From contig NZ_JAGIOK010000001.1 in NCBI RefSeq assembly GCF_017876655.1, positions 1,674,001 through 1,738,000 on the forward strand: a stretch of 64,000 nt of DNA, read 5' to 3'. The DNA comes from Microbacterium imperiale (GTDB taxonomy: Bacteria > Actinomycetota > Actinomycetes > Actinomycetales > Microbacteriaceae). The notes beneath the pieces were generated by a model that saw only the letters and a program-made list of their open reading frames with translations, did not search any database and was not told the origin of the DNA. Positions 16,719-24,731 of the stretch are shown here, piece by piece. Position numbers and translations under genes: made by a program. How positions within the stretch are numbered: the stretch's first letter is position 1; every line of letters starts with the position of its first letter.

Positions 16719-17275
16719 TGCACGATCGCTGCGGCCGCAAGGGGGAGGACGATCAGCAGCAGGAATGCCTCGACGAACGGCCCCACGTCGATCACGGCGA
16801 GCACATCGCCCCCGGCGAACAAGAACAAGAACACCGGCAGCAGAACGATCTGGACGAGCATCAGCAGTGGCGCGGCGGCCAGCAGACGCGCGCGAGCTCC
16901 GCCGGCCAAACCGGTGAACACGATCACGTAGTCGATGCACGGCGTCAGCAGAACGAACAACACCCCCAGCAGCAGCCCCCGGTCATCCGCTACGAATCGA
17001 GATAGCCCCCACGCGAGCACAGGCACGACGACGAAGTTGGCGGCCAAGACCGTCCCGAGAAAGCGGATATCTCGAAGCGCCCGCCCGATCTCGATGAGGG
17101 GGACACCGAGGAACGTCGCGAACAATAGCAACATCAGCACCGGCTCGATGGAATGCTCCAAAGCGGGCGCGACCTGTGGCGCTGCCAGTCCGAGGGTCGC
17201 ACCGACCCCGATCGCAACGACGTAGAGCGCGATCTGCCGGCGATCCCACCACTCGACGAGTGGGCCGAGCCTCAC
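16286..17275 (-). CDS. ACR3/bile-acid symporter-type permease
   Basis: Ten-helix membrane protein of 329 residues of the BART superfamily (arsenite permease ACR3 and SbtA/bile-acid carriers). Typical features are LFATFLGVPLIEI, the loop LLTPCIDYVIVFTGL with the cysteine conserved in ACR3, and SAATRNSLVVLPLALALP in the second half. I start it at GTG 17273-17275, which overlaps the merR stop by 4 bp; this matches family length. Arsenite or antimonite efflux is likely, but regulation by a MerR protein rather than ArsR is not the usual arsenic arrangement, so another anion or metalloid is possible. Its 3' 433 bp lie inside the duplicated segment. Confidence 0.85.
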   Translation of the reverse strand: MRLGPLVEWWDRRQIALYVVAIGVGATLGLAAPQVAPALEHSIEPVLMLLLFATFLGVPLIEIGRALRDIRFLGTVLAANFVVVPVLAWGLSRFVADDRGLLLGVLFVLLTPCIDYVIVFTGLAGGARARLLAAAPLLMLVQIVLLPVFLFLFAGGDVLAVIDVGPFVEAFLLLIVLPLAAAAIVQAVARRHRIGRALEQVMAGAMVPLMMVTLAVVVGSQIAAVGSQALTLLRVVPLYIAFVVVAVAAGLLTARFAQLDVPPTRAVMFSAATRNSLVVLPLALALPASLSIAPLAVVTQTLVELVAMVVLVRLVPRIARQSAPTVTTD

Positions 17276-17715
17276 CGGTCCCCTCCGCCTGTCAGCGGGT
17301 CCGTGACACATGAGGCGCCCGGTCGCGCGAGCACACATTCTGTCCGGCAGCGATCGCCGCTGTCGGGACAAGTTGTTACCCGGTCCGTCGCCTCCACCAG
17401 CCGCTCTCGAAGCTTCATCAGAACCGCCAGCCGCTCGTCGACGTCACGCAGACGCTCATCCAGCTTCGGCCGCAAGGTCTCGCGAACCTGAGTGCAACTC
17501 TCCGCCTCCACCACGTCGAGCAACTCGACGATCTCGGGCAGTGACAGGTCGAGCTGTTTCGCCCCATGCAAGAAAGTCAGCCGGTCGACGGCGCTCTCGT
17601 CGTAGTCGCGGTATCCGTTCGCCGCGCGCGCGGCCACGATGAGCCCCACCGACTCGTAGAACCGAAGGGCGGTCGCCGGCACGCCGGAGCGACGGGACAG
17701 CTCAGAGATACGCAC
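17272..17715 (-). CDS. MerR-family metal/metalloid regulator
   Basis: Regulator of 147 residues with the MerR winged-helix start RISELSRRSGVPATALRFYE, a dimer coiled coil (RPKLDERLRDVDERLAVL), and a cysteine-rich end with C in TTCPDSGDRCRTEC and ASCVTDP, a plausible effector site. The start is the GTG 7 nt after the -10 box; longer upstream starts read through the promoter dyad. It precedes the ACR3-type permease with a 4-bp overlap, so it autoregulates and controls that gene. Cysteine spacing does not match CueR or MerR exactly, so the inducer is open. Confidence 0.9.
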   Translation of the reverse strand: MRISELSRRSGVPATALRFYESVGLIVAARAANGYRDYDESAVDRLTFLHGAKQLDLSLPEIVELLDVVEAESCTQVRETLRPKLDERLRDVDERLAVLMKLRERLVEATDRVTTCPDSGDRCRTECVLARPGASCVTDPLTGGGDR

Positions 17716-17754
17716 GCGCCCGACACTAAACCTTCGAGCCGGGTCGAAGGTCAA
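17716..17754 (-). promoter_or_regulatory. MerR-type promoter with long spacer and dyad
   Basis: Minus strand TTGACC (17749-17754) and TAGTGT (17723-17728) are 20 bp apart, longer than the normal 17, as in MerR-activated promoters. The spacer holds an inverted repeat with arms ACCTTCGA and TCGAAGGT (17730-17751) around CCCGGC. The merR GTG follows 7 nt after the -10. Confidence 0.75.
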
Positions 17755-17782
17755 AGCCAGGACCGAAACTGTGCTCCGAAAC

Positions 17783-17831
17783 CGACCTCCCGAAAGAGGG
17801 TTACGAGACGGCCCTATGTTTCGGGAGGTCG
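17783..17831. repeat. Inverted repeat, 13-bp arms
   Basis: Arms CGACCTCCCGAAA (17783-17795) and TTTCGGGAGGTCG (17819-17831) pair perfectly across 23 bp. It lies between the divergent merR and cmtR promoters. It could be an operator or a transposon scar; no gene overlaps it. Confidence 0.6.
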
Positions 17832-17856
17832 ATTCCAGGAACATCGACCCCGTGCC

Positions 17857-17889
17857 GCAAACGATCGTTTTCGGCAGCCTGGTAGATCT
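17857..17889 (+). repeat. Repeated motif AACGATCGTT..TAGATCT, copy 1
   Basis: Contains AAACGATCGTTTTCGG and, after a few bases, TAGATCT. A near copy (AGAACGATCGTTTCCGG then TAGATCT) is at 38357-38387. Both sit about 30-40 bp before a metal-sensor gene and at a junction with truncated DNA. It may be a recombination or transposition end shared by both modules. Confidence 0.5.
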
Positions 17890-17924
17890 ATGTTACTGGT
17901 CAGCGTTCGCTGTATATTCATCTG

Positions 17925-18260
17925 GTGCTGACTGTTGCTTCTCGTCTCGATGTGATGAACCGTCTGGGTCGCGCGATGGCGGATCCTTCTCGCTCGCGGA
18001 TCCTTTTGGCGCTCTTGGACGCGCCCGGCTACCCAGCGGAACTCTCGCGTGACCTCGATCTGACGCGTTCAAATGTCTCCAACCATCTGACGTGTCTGCG
18101 GGGGTGCGGTTTGGTTGTTGCGACGCCGGAAGGGCGTCGTACGCGATACGAGATCGCAGACCCGCATCTCACCGTGGGCCTGCGGCACATGCTGGAAGCG
18201 GTCGTCGCGGTCGATAAGGGCGTTCCGTGCACCGATGAGAAGTGTGAGTGCTGCGCATGA
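17925..18260 (+). CDS. cmtR: CmtR-type Cd/Pb-sensing ArsR regulator (copy 2)
   Basis: ArsR repressor of 111 residues, closely related to the one at 7057. It reads MNRLGRAMADPSRSRIL, then LTRSNVSNHLTCLRGCG. Ligand cysteines are again at C57, C61 and C102, and the tail adds CTDEKCECC, a further thiol cluster. The start is GTG; TATATT ends 6 nt upstream and no Shine-Dalgarno is seen, so the mRNA is probably leaderless. Its stop overlaps the downstream ATPase by 4 bp, so it represses that gene and itself. Cd/Pb sensing is inferred from CmtR. Confidence 0.92.
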   Translation: MLTVASRLDVMNRLGRAMADPSRSRILLALLDAPGYPAELSRDLDLTRSNVSNHLTCLRGCGLVVATPEGRRTRYEIADPHLTVGLRHMLEAVVAVDKGVPCTDEKCECCA

Positions 18261-20347
18261 GTGAAGAGTGCTGTGGCCCGGACGAGCCCCGCAAGACCCG
18301 CACCATTCAGCGCATCGAGCTGACACGTCCCCGTGCTGCGGGAGGCGCGTGCTGTGCTCCCGAGCCGGTACACAACACCGTCCCGACCCAGGCTCACGAG
18401 GAAGGCGACGCGTGCTGCGGTCCGGCCCTGCCTTCGAAGGGCAGCAGGGGTGACGATGAGCACGAGGTGCGTCCGCCGTGGTGGCGCGATGTCGCCCTGC
18501 TCCCCTCCGTACTCTCCGGACTATTCCTGATTGCTGGCTACGCGCTCGAGTGGGCGGGTATCGAGCTCCTCGCCCTCGTGCTGCAATGGGCTGCTCTGCT
18601 GGCCGGAGCCTATACGGTCGTCCCCGGTGCGTTCCGCCGGCTGATCCGGGGACGGCTTGGTGTCGGGCTGCTGATGACCATCGCCGCGATCGGTGCGGTA
18701 CTCCTCGGCCACGTTGGTGAGGCTGCGACTTTGGCGTTCCTGTTCTCGCTGGCGGAAGCTCTCGAGGACCGGGCGATGGATCAGGCGAAAGAGGGTTTGC
18801 GTGCGCTGCTGTCCCTGATTCCCGAGACCGTGCGTGTCTCGCGTCTCGCTGGCGACACGACGATCCCGGCCGCGGACGTCCGTGAACTCGACATCCTCGT
18901 CGTCGGGGCGGGTGAGCGTGTCGCGACCGATGGTGTTGTCGTCGAAGGCCGATCGAGCCTGGACACCTCCGCGATCACGGGAGAGTCCATCCCCGTCGAC
19001 GTGTGCCCCGGCACTGCGGTCGCGGCCGGCTCGGTGAATGGTGCATCAACGCTGCGGATCGAGGCGACCGCGGATGGGCGCGACAACTCGCTCACCCAGA
19101 TCGTGTCCCTCGTCGAGCAAGCCCACGCCCGCAAGGGCGACCGCGCACGGCTCGCCGACCGGATCGCCCGCCCCCTGGTCCCCGTAGTGCTGATCGCCGC
19201 GGCCCTCGTTGCCGTGTTCGGGTTCATCGTGGGAGATCCGGCGACCTGGATCGAGCGTGCACTCGTCGTCCTGGTCGCCGCATCTCCCTGCGCTCTCGCG
19301 ATCGCCGTGCCGGTCACGGTGATCAGCGCTATCGGCTCCGCGTCCAAGTTCGGCGTCGTGATCAAGTCCGGGGAGGCGTTTGAGCAGCTCGGCACCATCC
19401 GTGCGGTCGCGCTGGACAAGACCGGAACCCTCACCCGCAACGAGCCGGCCGTCGTCGACGTGCGCCCCGCAGCCGGCATTTCACGGGCCGAGCTGCTGAC
19501 CTGGGCGGGAGCAGTCGAAGCGACAAGCAGCCACCCGCTTGCCGCCGCGATCACCGCGGCCGCACCCGGTGCAGCTGCGGCCGCGGACGTGGTCGAAGAC
19601 GCCGGCCACGGAATCACCGGCCGCGTCGACGGCACCCTGGTCCGCGTCGGGAACGCGCGGTGGCTCGCCCCCGGTGCACTCAGCTCGGCCGCTGATGAGA
19701 TGGGCGAAGACGGCATGACAGTGGTCGTCGTTGAAGCGGGCGGCAAGATTGCCGGACTCATCGGCATCCGTGACGAACTGCGCCCGGAATCCGCAGAGAC
19801 CGTGCGACTGCTGCAGGATGCCGGTATCGGGATCACGATGCTCACCGGGGACAACGAACGCACCGCTCGCGCGATCGCCGCACAGGCGGGCATCGCCGAC
19901 GTCCGCGCAGAGCAGCTCCCCGCAGACAAGGCCGCCGTCATCGAACAACTCGCAACCGCGCGCCCGACGGCCATGGTCGGTGACGGCATCAACGACGCCC
20001 CAGCCCTTGCCACCGCCACTGTCGGGATCGCCATGGGACTGAAAGGGTCGGCTGCTGCGATCGAGTCCGCCGACGTCGCCTTCACCGGGAACGATCTCCG
20101 CTTGATCCCCGGCGCCCTCGCCCACGCCCGTCGCGGCCGCCGAATCATGACCGCGAACATCGTGCTCGCCCTCGCGATCATCGTCGTCCTCTTCCCACTC
20201 GCGCTCTTCGGTGCGCTCGGGCTGGCCGGCGTGGTCCTCGTGCACGAGATCGCAGAGGTGTTTGTGATTCTCAACGGCGTGCGTGCCGCGCAACGCCCTG
20301 CCGCTCTGCGCGCCCGCGCCGCAACGCCCGAACCCGCCCGCGTCTGA
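18257..20347 (+). CDS. P1B-type heavy-metal ATPase (SPC class) with Cys-rich N-terminus
   Basis: Cation pump of 696 residues, homologous throughout to the ATPase at 5141. SPC is at 343-345, the phosphorylated Asp is D387, and the end has LVHEIAEVFVILNG (P1B-4 pattern). Its N-terminal 60 residues differ: instead of an Asp run they hold three paired-cysteine clusters, ECCGP, ACCAP and ACCGP, likely soft-metal docking sites. Start at MSEECCGP (ATGA overlap with cmtR). Expected role: Cd/Pb/Zn export. The tail is Ala/Arg/Pro-rich and not conserved. Confidence 0.93.
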   Translation: MSEECCGPDEPRKTRTIQRIELTRPRAAGGACCAPEPVHNTVPTQAHEEGDACCGPALPSKGSRGDDEHEVRPPWWRDVALLPSVLSGLFLIAGYALEWAGIELLALVLQWAALLAGAYTVVPGAFRRLIRGRLGVGLLMTIAAIGAVLLGHVGEAATLAFLFSLAEALEDRAMDQAKEGLRALLSLIPETVRVSRLAGDTTIPAADVRELDILVVGAGERVATDGVVVEGRSSLDTSAITGESIPVDVCPGTAVAAGSVNGASTLRIEATADGRDNSLTQIVSLVEQAHARKGDRARLADRIARPLVPVVLIAAALVAVFGFIVGDPATWIERALVVLVAASPCALAIAVPVTVISAIGSASKFGVVIKSGEAFEQLGTIRAVALDKTGTLTRNEPAVVDVRPAAGISRAELLTWAGAVEATSSHPLAAAITAAAPGAAAAADVVEDAGHGITGRVDGTLVRVGNARWLAPGALSSAADEMGEDGMTVVVVEAGGKIAGLIGIRDELRPESAETVRLLQDAGIGITMLTGDNERTARAIAAQAGIADVRAEQLPADKAAVIEQLATARPTAMVGDGINDAPALATATVGIAMGLKGSAAAIESADVAFTGNDLRLIPGALAHARRGRRIMTANIVLALAIIVVLFPLALFGALGLAGVVLVHEIAEVFVILNGVRAAQRPAALRARAATPEPARV

Positions 20348-20527
20348 CCCCCCTCGGCGACAACCACGTCACCGATCTGGAGCCTCCATGAGGACGAACA
20401 CGACAATGAGCACGAGCACCACAACCACTGAGCCGTGAAGACACCTGCGCCGCGGTCCCGGCCCAGCAAGGTCGTTCCGAGGACATGTGCCGGCTGTCGA
20501 CAAAGCCGAGTGGACCAAAGCCCCGGC

Positions 20528-21118
20528 TCAAAGAAGAGTAGCTAGAACGTCCAGACGGACCTGCGCGACGGCAGCGATAGTCGTATACGCCACGATGGTG
20601 ATCAGTGTTAACCATGGCCAGAGTCGCTGTCCGAGCCGTGCCGTTCGAGCACCGAAGATGCCGGTCCGGGCGTTCCTACCCGTGGTGAAAACAAATAGCG
20701 GAATGGTGATGACCCAAACGACCATGCACCACGGGCAGAGAGTGCCAAGCACATAGATGCTCTGGCCGATCAGCCAGAGCACGAATGCGAAGGCGCCTGC
20801 GACACCGATATTGAACACGGCCCAGTACCAGCGGGCGAGGTTGGGTGCCGCCCAGAGGGTTACACCAGCACAAAGCACGAGTGAGAATCCGATCAACCCC
20901 AGGAAGGGATTGGGGAAGCCAAGAACAGCACCTTGCGCGCTATCTAGGTTTGCAGAACACTGCACCAGAACGGACAGGTCGCAGCCCACGCTCGCGTTCG
21001 GGTTCTGCAGCTTCTCGAGCTTCTCTATGGAGAGCGCGAGTGAAGCGGTAAGGCCGATGACGCCGACGCTCGCCAGAAATCCAGCGAACAACGGCTCGCG
21101 TACAGGTTGTGTGGTCAT
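20528..21118 (-). CDS. Vitamin K epoxide reductase family protein
   Basis: Bacterial VKOR of 196 residues with five helices. The redox motif is CPWC (in LGTLCPWCMVVW), and the loop cysteine pair is in VGCDLSVLVQCS, as in VKOR proteins that reoxidise DsbA through quinone. Mature length and motifs look intact. It stands alone on the minus strand downstream of the CDF gene; the 180 bp on its 3' side up to the ATPase contain no gene I can support. With two dsbA-like genes in the island it completes an oxidative-folding pair. The partner assignment is inference. Confidence 0.92.
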   Translation of the reverse strand: MTTQPVREPLFAGFLASVGVIGLTASLALSIEKLEKLQNPNASVGCDLSVLVQCSANLDSAQGAVLGFPNPFLGLIGFSLVLCAGVTLWAAPNLARWYWAVFNIGVAGAFAFVLWLIGQSIYVLGTLCPWCMVVWVITIPLFVFTTGRNARTGIFGARTARLGQRLWPWLTLITIVAYTTIAAVAQVRLDVLATLL

Positions 21119-21223
21119 TCGAAGCTCCCCGTGAACGAGCGCCGCTGAAACGCGGCTGTACTGCTACCTCTGATCATCGCGTTGAGGTAGTTGAGGTCGG
21201 GTGATGTTGCCGCTTTAGCGCCG

Positions 21224-22162
21224 TCACGCATGAGTGACAGAGGCTTGTTCTTCTTCCTGGATGTGATCCGTTTCGATCTGGAAGGTGGAATGCAGCACGG
21301 ACACTTCGAAGTGCTCGGCGACGCACTTCTTCACGTCGAGCAGTACGTTTGCGGCATGACCGTCAGTGAAGCATTGGTCTTCGACTACCACGTGCGCGCT
21401 GATGGTGGGAAGCCCCGTCGCGACGGTCGAAGCGTGCAAGTCATGGATGTCCTTGACGTGATCGAGTTCAAGAATGTGCGCGCGGACGTCGTCCAGGTCT
21501 AGGCCGGGAGGGGTGAACTCCATCAGCACACTCGTGGTTTCCCGGAGAAGTTTGAATGCCCGGGGAACGATGAGTGCCGCAATCAGCAGCCCGGCGATCG
21601 CATCAGCTTGAAGAAAACCGGTGGTAGCGATAACGATCGCCGCCACGATGACGCCAAGCGATCCGAGAGCGTCGTTAAGAACTTCAAGGAACGCGGCTCG
21701 CATGTTGAAGTTCACGCCGCGGCTTGAAGAGAGCAGGACGATCGCGATGATGTTTGCCGTGAGACCGATGATGCCGAAAATTAGCAGCTCGGCGGCAGGG
21801 ACCTCCGGTGGTTCAAACAGACGTCGAACGCCTTCGACGGCCGTATAGGTTCCGACGACCAGCAGCAGGGCTGCTTGTCCGAGCGCGGCGATGACCTCAA
21901 TGCGCCGAAAGCCCCAGGTGCGTTTGGCGTTGGCCGGACGCAGCATGAGGGTCGCGGCGATGAGGGCGACCAATAGCCCGGATGCGTCAGTGATCGCATG
22001 CGCAGTGTCGGTGAGAAGCGCGAGGCTGCCGGTGACCACGGATCCGACTGCCTGGGCCGCGACAATGACCGCGGTGATACCGAAAGCGATCCACAGCTTC
22101 CTGCGGTGATCGCCGGGCTGGCCGGCTTCCGGGGCGGGGCCGTGAGTGTGTCCAGCGCCCAT
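21224..22162 (-). CDS. czcD: CzcD-type cation diffusion facilitator
   Basis: CDF exporter of 312 residues, probably Zn/Cd/Co:proton antiporter. Six helices carry the metal-site pairs LLTDTAHAITDASGLLVAL (HxxxD in helix 2) and LEVLNDALGSLGVIVA (NxxxD-type site in helix 5, where Zn-CDFs usually have HxxxD). The cytosolic C-domain has HVKDIHDLHAS and ISAHVVVEDQC. Start at MGAGHTHG, whose ATG shares one base with the stop of the upstream arsR. The N-terminus and tail hold extra histidines. The gene is intact, unlike the CDF remnant at 3362. Confidence 0.92.
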   Translation of the reverse strand: MGAGHTHGPAPEAGQPGDHRRKLWIAFGITAVIVAAQAVGSVVTGSLALLTDTAHAITDASGLLVALIAATLMLRPANAKRTWGFRRIEVIAALGQAALLLVVGTYTAVEGVRRLFEPPEVPAAELLIFGIIGLTANIIAIVLLSSSRGVNFNMRAAFLEVLNDALGSLGVIVAAIVIATTGFLQADAIAGLLIAALIVPRAFKLLRETTSVLMEFTPPGLDLDDVRAHILELDHVKDIHDLHASTVATGLPTISAHVVVEDQCFTDGHAANVLLDVKKCVAEHFEVSVLHSTFQIETDHIQEEEQASVTHA

Positions 22163-22548
22163 TACCGGAGCTCCGTTCTCTCGCTGTGTAGGTGGTGCGG
22201 TTGACGCAGGTGTGCGTGCAGTTCGGCGTGGGTCCCTGTGGCGCTCAGCAGGGTCTGAGCCGCGTTGATCAGCGCGGCCGTCGCATTCGGCTCCGTCAGG
22301 GCGTACCAGGATGACCGCCCCTCTGGGCGGACGGTGATCAGGCGACACTCGAGCAGGAAGCCCAGATGCTTGCTCACGGTGGACTGTGCCAGGCCGACGT
22401 GCTCAACCAAGTCACGCACCCGATGCTCACCGGAAGCAAGGTGCTGCAGCACGGCGAGCCGAGTGGGGTCCCCCAGCGCATCGAACAAATGCGCATACAC
22501 GCTGGTAGCACCTTCGTCCAATATCACCTCGTCCATATTCATCGTCAT
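22162..22548 (-). CDS. ArsR/SmtB-type regulator of the CDF exporter
   Basis: Winged-helix repressor of 128 residues with VYAHLFDALGDPTRLAVLQHL, recognition helix AQSTVSKHLGFLLECRL and wing RPEGRSSWYAL. The C-terminal helix ends in THAELHAHL plus HHLHSE, a His/Glu-rich metal site of the zinc-sensor type; only one Cys is near the recognition helix. The ATG at 22548 follows TATCAT by 6 nt, and a palindrome overlaps that promoter. Its stop shares a base with the CDF start, so the two are co-translated. Zinc-like sensing is inferred from the ligand pattern. Confidence 0.9.
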   Translation of the reverse strand: MTMNMDEVILDEGATSVYAHLFDALGDPTRLAVLQHLASGEHRVRDLVEHVGLAQSTVSKHLGFLLECRLITVRPEGRSSWYALTEPNATAALINAAQTLLSATGTHAELHAHLRQPHHLHSERTELR

Positions 22549-22565
22549 GCGGCGATGATATCGCC
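22549..22565 (-). promoter_or_regulatory. Promoter/operator of arsR-CDF operon
   Basis: Perfect palindrome GGCGAT-N3-ATCGCC at 22551-22565 covers the -10 (TATCAT on the minus strand) and the start region. The ATG begins 6 nt after the -10, giving a leaderless message. Binding by the encoded ArsR protein would block its own promoter. Confidence 0.6.
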
Positions 22566-22666
22566 TATAGGGGTCACCTGCCTCTGAATCACGGAACCGG
22601 GAAGGGTTATCGTTTCGCCACGGGACGTTCCCGCCGTCTGGAAAAAGCACAGTCCTGCGGCCGCGG

Positions 22667-24697
22667 TCACCTGCGCGTGCGAGCGTCGCGCTCGGCGAGC
22701 TGTTGCAAATGCGCGTTGTACTGCTGCAGTTCCGTCTCCCCCATGCGGTCCGCGTGGCGGTCGCGGCGCTTCGTCTCGCGGTCGTCGCTACGGCTCCACT
22801 GGATCGCGACCGTGATCGCGAGGATGAGGGTAGGGATCTCTCCGATCGACCAGGCGATCCCCCCGCCGGTGTACTGGTCCTCGAGCGGGCTCGCGCCCCA
22901 GGTGCGGCCCATCGCACCGAACCACTCAGCGACGATGAGTCCCGACTGCACCATGATCGCGATGCCGAAGAACGCGTGCATTGCCATGATGCCGATCAGC
23001 AGCAGCAGCCGGCCTGCATACGGCAGTCGGTACGGCACCGGGTCCACGCCTACCAGTGACAGCACGAAGAGATACCCGGTGATAAGGAAGTGCGCGATCA
23101 TCCACTGATGCCCGAGGTGGTCGTAGAGCGACCAGCGGAACAGGTCGGTGTAGTAGAACACCCACAACGACCCGATGAACAGCCCCGCGGCGACGAACGG
23201 GTTGGTGAGGATCCGGGCGACTGGGGAGTGCGCAGCCCAGAGGATCCATTCGCGGCCACCGCGTGTGCCGTCGTCGCGCTTGCGAATCGCGCGGGCCGCG
23301 AGGGTGACTGGGGCCCCGGCGACCAACAGCACCGGGATCGCCATCGTGAGCAGCATGTGCCCGACCATGTGCATGCTGAACAGGTAGTCCTGGTAGACGT
23401 TGACGACGCCGCCAGTGACCCACACCAGCAGGCCCATTCCAGCGACCCACATGATCGTGCGATATGGCGGCCACGCATCGCCACGGCGGCGCAGCCGCCG
23501 CACCCCGCCGAGGTAGAAGAACACGGCGAAGCCGGCGATGACCGCCCAGAGCAGGTCGATGTTCCACGCGGTGAACCACCGGTCGACGGTGAGCTCGGAG
23601 GGCAGCGGGGCGCCAGTGAGTCGTTCCGCTGGGGACGGATTTGCCGGAAGCGGTGTGGGGTTTGGTGGGGGCGTGCGTGCGAGCGCACCCGCGGCGCCGC
23701 TGGCCATGCCCATCACCGCCACCTCGAACACGATGAGCGTCCAGAAGGACCGGCTGCCACGGTCAGAGTCACGCATCGTTCCGACCAGGCGGGCGCGATA
23801 CCAGACCCCGAAGAAACCGAGTGCGACCAGCGCAATCACTTTCACGGCGATGATCACACCGTAGGGCGACATCATCGCGGTCCACTCCCGCAGGCCGATC
23901 GCGGCGCGCACGGTGCCGGACACAGCCACGAGCACGAACGCGGCCAGCGCGATGCTCGAATAGCGGGCCACGACATCGGCGAGGCGGACCCGTGTGAGCA
24001 CAGGACGAACCATGACGAGCAGCAGCAACCCTCCGAGCCACACCGCGGCGCCGATGACGTGCAGGATGAGCGCTGTCATTGCCTCATGGTGGAACGCATC
24101 GTCGCCGGAGTGCCCCTGCGTGCCCATCGGCACCAGAGCGGCGACCGCGAAAACGGTTACGAGGAGGGTGCCCGGCCAGGACCGCACCGCGAACGTCAAC
24201 ACGGTCAGCGAGGCGCCGGCGACCGTAGTGATGAGCCAGGTGCGGCCCACCTCGGTCTCAACGAGGAACCGGCCGATCTGCGCGCCGAACACCGGTCCGG
24301 CGTCCAGCGCGGGGTTGAACACATTGACGAAGGTGAGGAACCCCGTCGCTCCGGAGGCCACGGTGAACACGGCGGCAGCGATCGAGGCAGTGTCTAGGGC
24401 GACGTCGATCTCCCGCTCCCCGGCCCGCAGAGTGAACAGGGCCGTCACGAGCACACCGACCATGCCTGCCGCGGCGAGGTTCACAATTAGTTTCGCGACC
24501 GGCAGGCCCCACCGCACGACGGGGCCAGCGTCGCCCAGCTGAAGCCCTGCCGCGCCCCCGCCGAACGCCAACCCCGCAATTAGTGCGACCAGCGCGGTCA
24601 CGGCCAGGACCGTGGGGCCCGCAGCGCGGAGGGCGCGCGGACTCAACCCGAGGACGATCACGTCCTGGTCGGTGGTACGGGTGGCTGTCGGGGTCAC
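22667..24697 (-). CDS. CopD-CtaG fusion membrane protein
   Basis: Long membrane protein of 676 residues. The first half (to about 340) is a CopD-type copper-import domain with HSGDDAFHHEAMTAL, HVIGAAVWLGGLLLLVM and SGTVRA; the second half (about 370-650) is a caa3-type CtaG domain with YLFSMHMVGHMLLTMAIPVLL, AMHAFFGIAIMV and GGGIAWSIGEIPTLILA. Such fusions are common in actinobacteria and are thought to bring copper into the membrane for cytochrome oxidase. It follows ccsB by 34 bp on the same strand, ending the cassette B operon. A separate CtaG is also encoded at 27572. Confidence 0.93.
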   Translation of the reverse strand: MTPTATRTTDQDVIVLGLSPRALRAAGPTVLAVTALVALIAGLAFGGGAAGLQLGDAGPVVRWGLPVAKLIVNLAAAGMVGVLVTALFTLRAGEREIDVALDTASIAAAVFTVASGATGFLTFVNVFNPALDAGPVFGAQIGRFLVETEVGRTWLITTVAGASLTVLTFAVRSWPGTLLVTVFAVAALVPMGTQGHSGDDAFHHEAMTALILHVIGAAVWLGGLLLLVMVRPVLTRVRLADVVARYSSIALAAFVLVAVSGTVRAAIGLREWTAMMSPYGVIIAVKVIALVALGFFGVWYRARLVGTMRDSDRGSRSFWTLIVFEVAVMGMASGAAGALARTPPPNPTPLPANPSPAERLTGAPLPSELTVDRWFTAWNIDLLWAVIAGFAVFFYLGGVRRLRRRGDAWPPYRTIMWVAGMGLLVWVTGGVVNVYQDYLFSMHMVGHMLLTMAIPVLLVAGAPVTLAARAIRKRDDGTRGGREWILWAAHSPVARILTNPFVAAGLFIGSLWVFYYTDLFRWSLYDHLGHQWMIAHFLITGYLFVLSLVGVDPVPYRLPYAGRLLLLIGIMAMHAFFGIAIMVQSGLIVAEWFGAMGRTWGASPLEDQYTGGGIAWSIGEIPTLILAITVAIQWSRSDDRETKRRDRHADRMGETELQQYNAHLQQLAERDARTRR

Positions 24698-24731
24698 GGC
24701 GGGCTTTCGGCTCTTGCGGGGTGGACGGGGG

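Noticed and set aside
15795..16940. A 381-codon frame across the CsoR promoter copy and permease
   Set aside because: It crosses three unrelated segments and is out of frame with both the propeller fragment and the permease.
20348..20527. Short ORF with MRTNTTMST after the second SPC ATPase
   Set aside because: Only 16 codons, low complexity, no conservation evidence.
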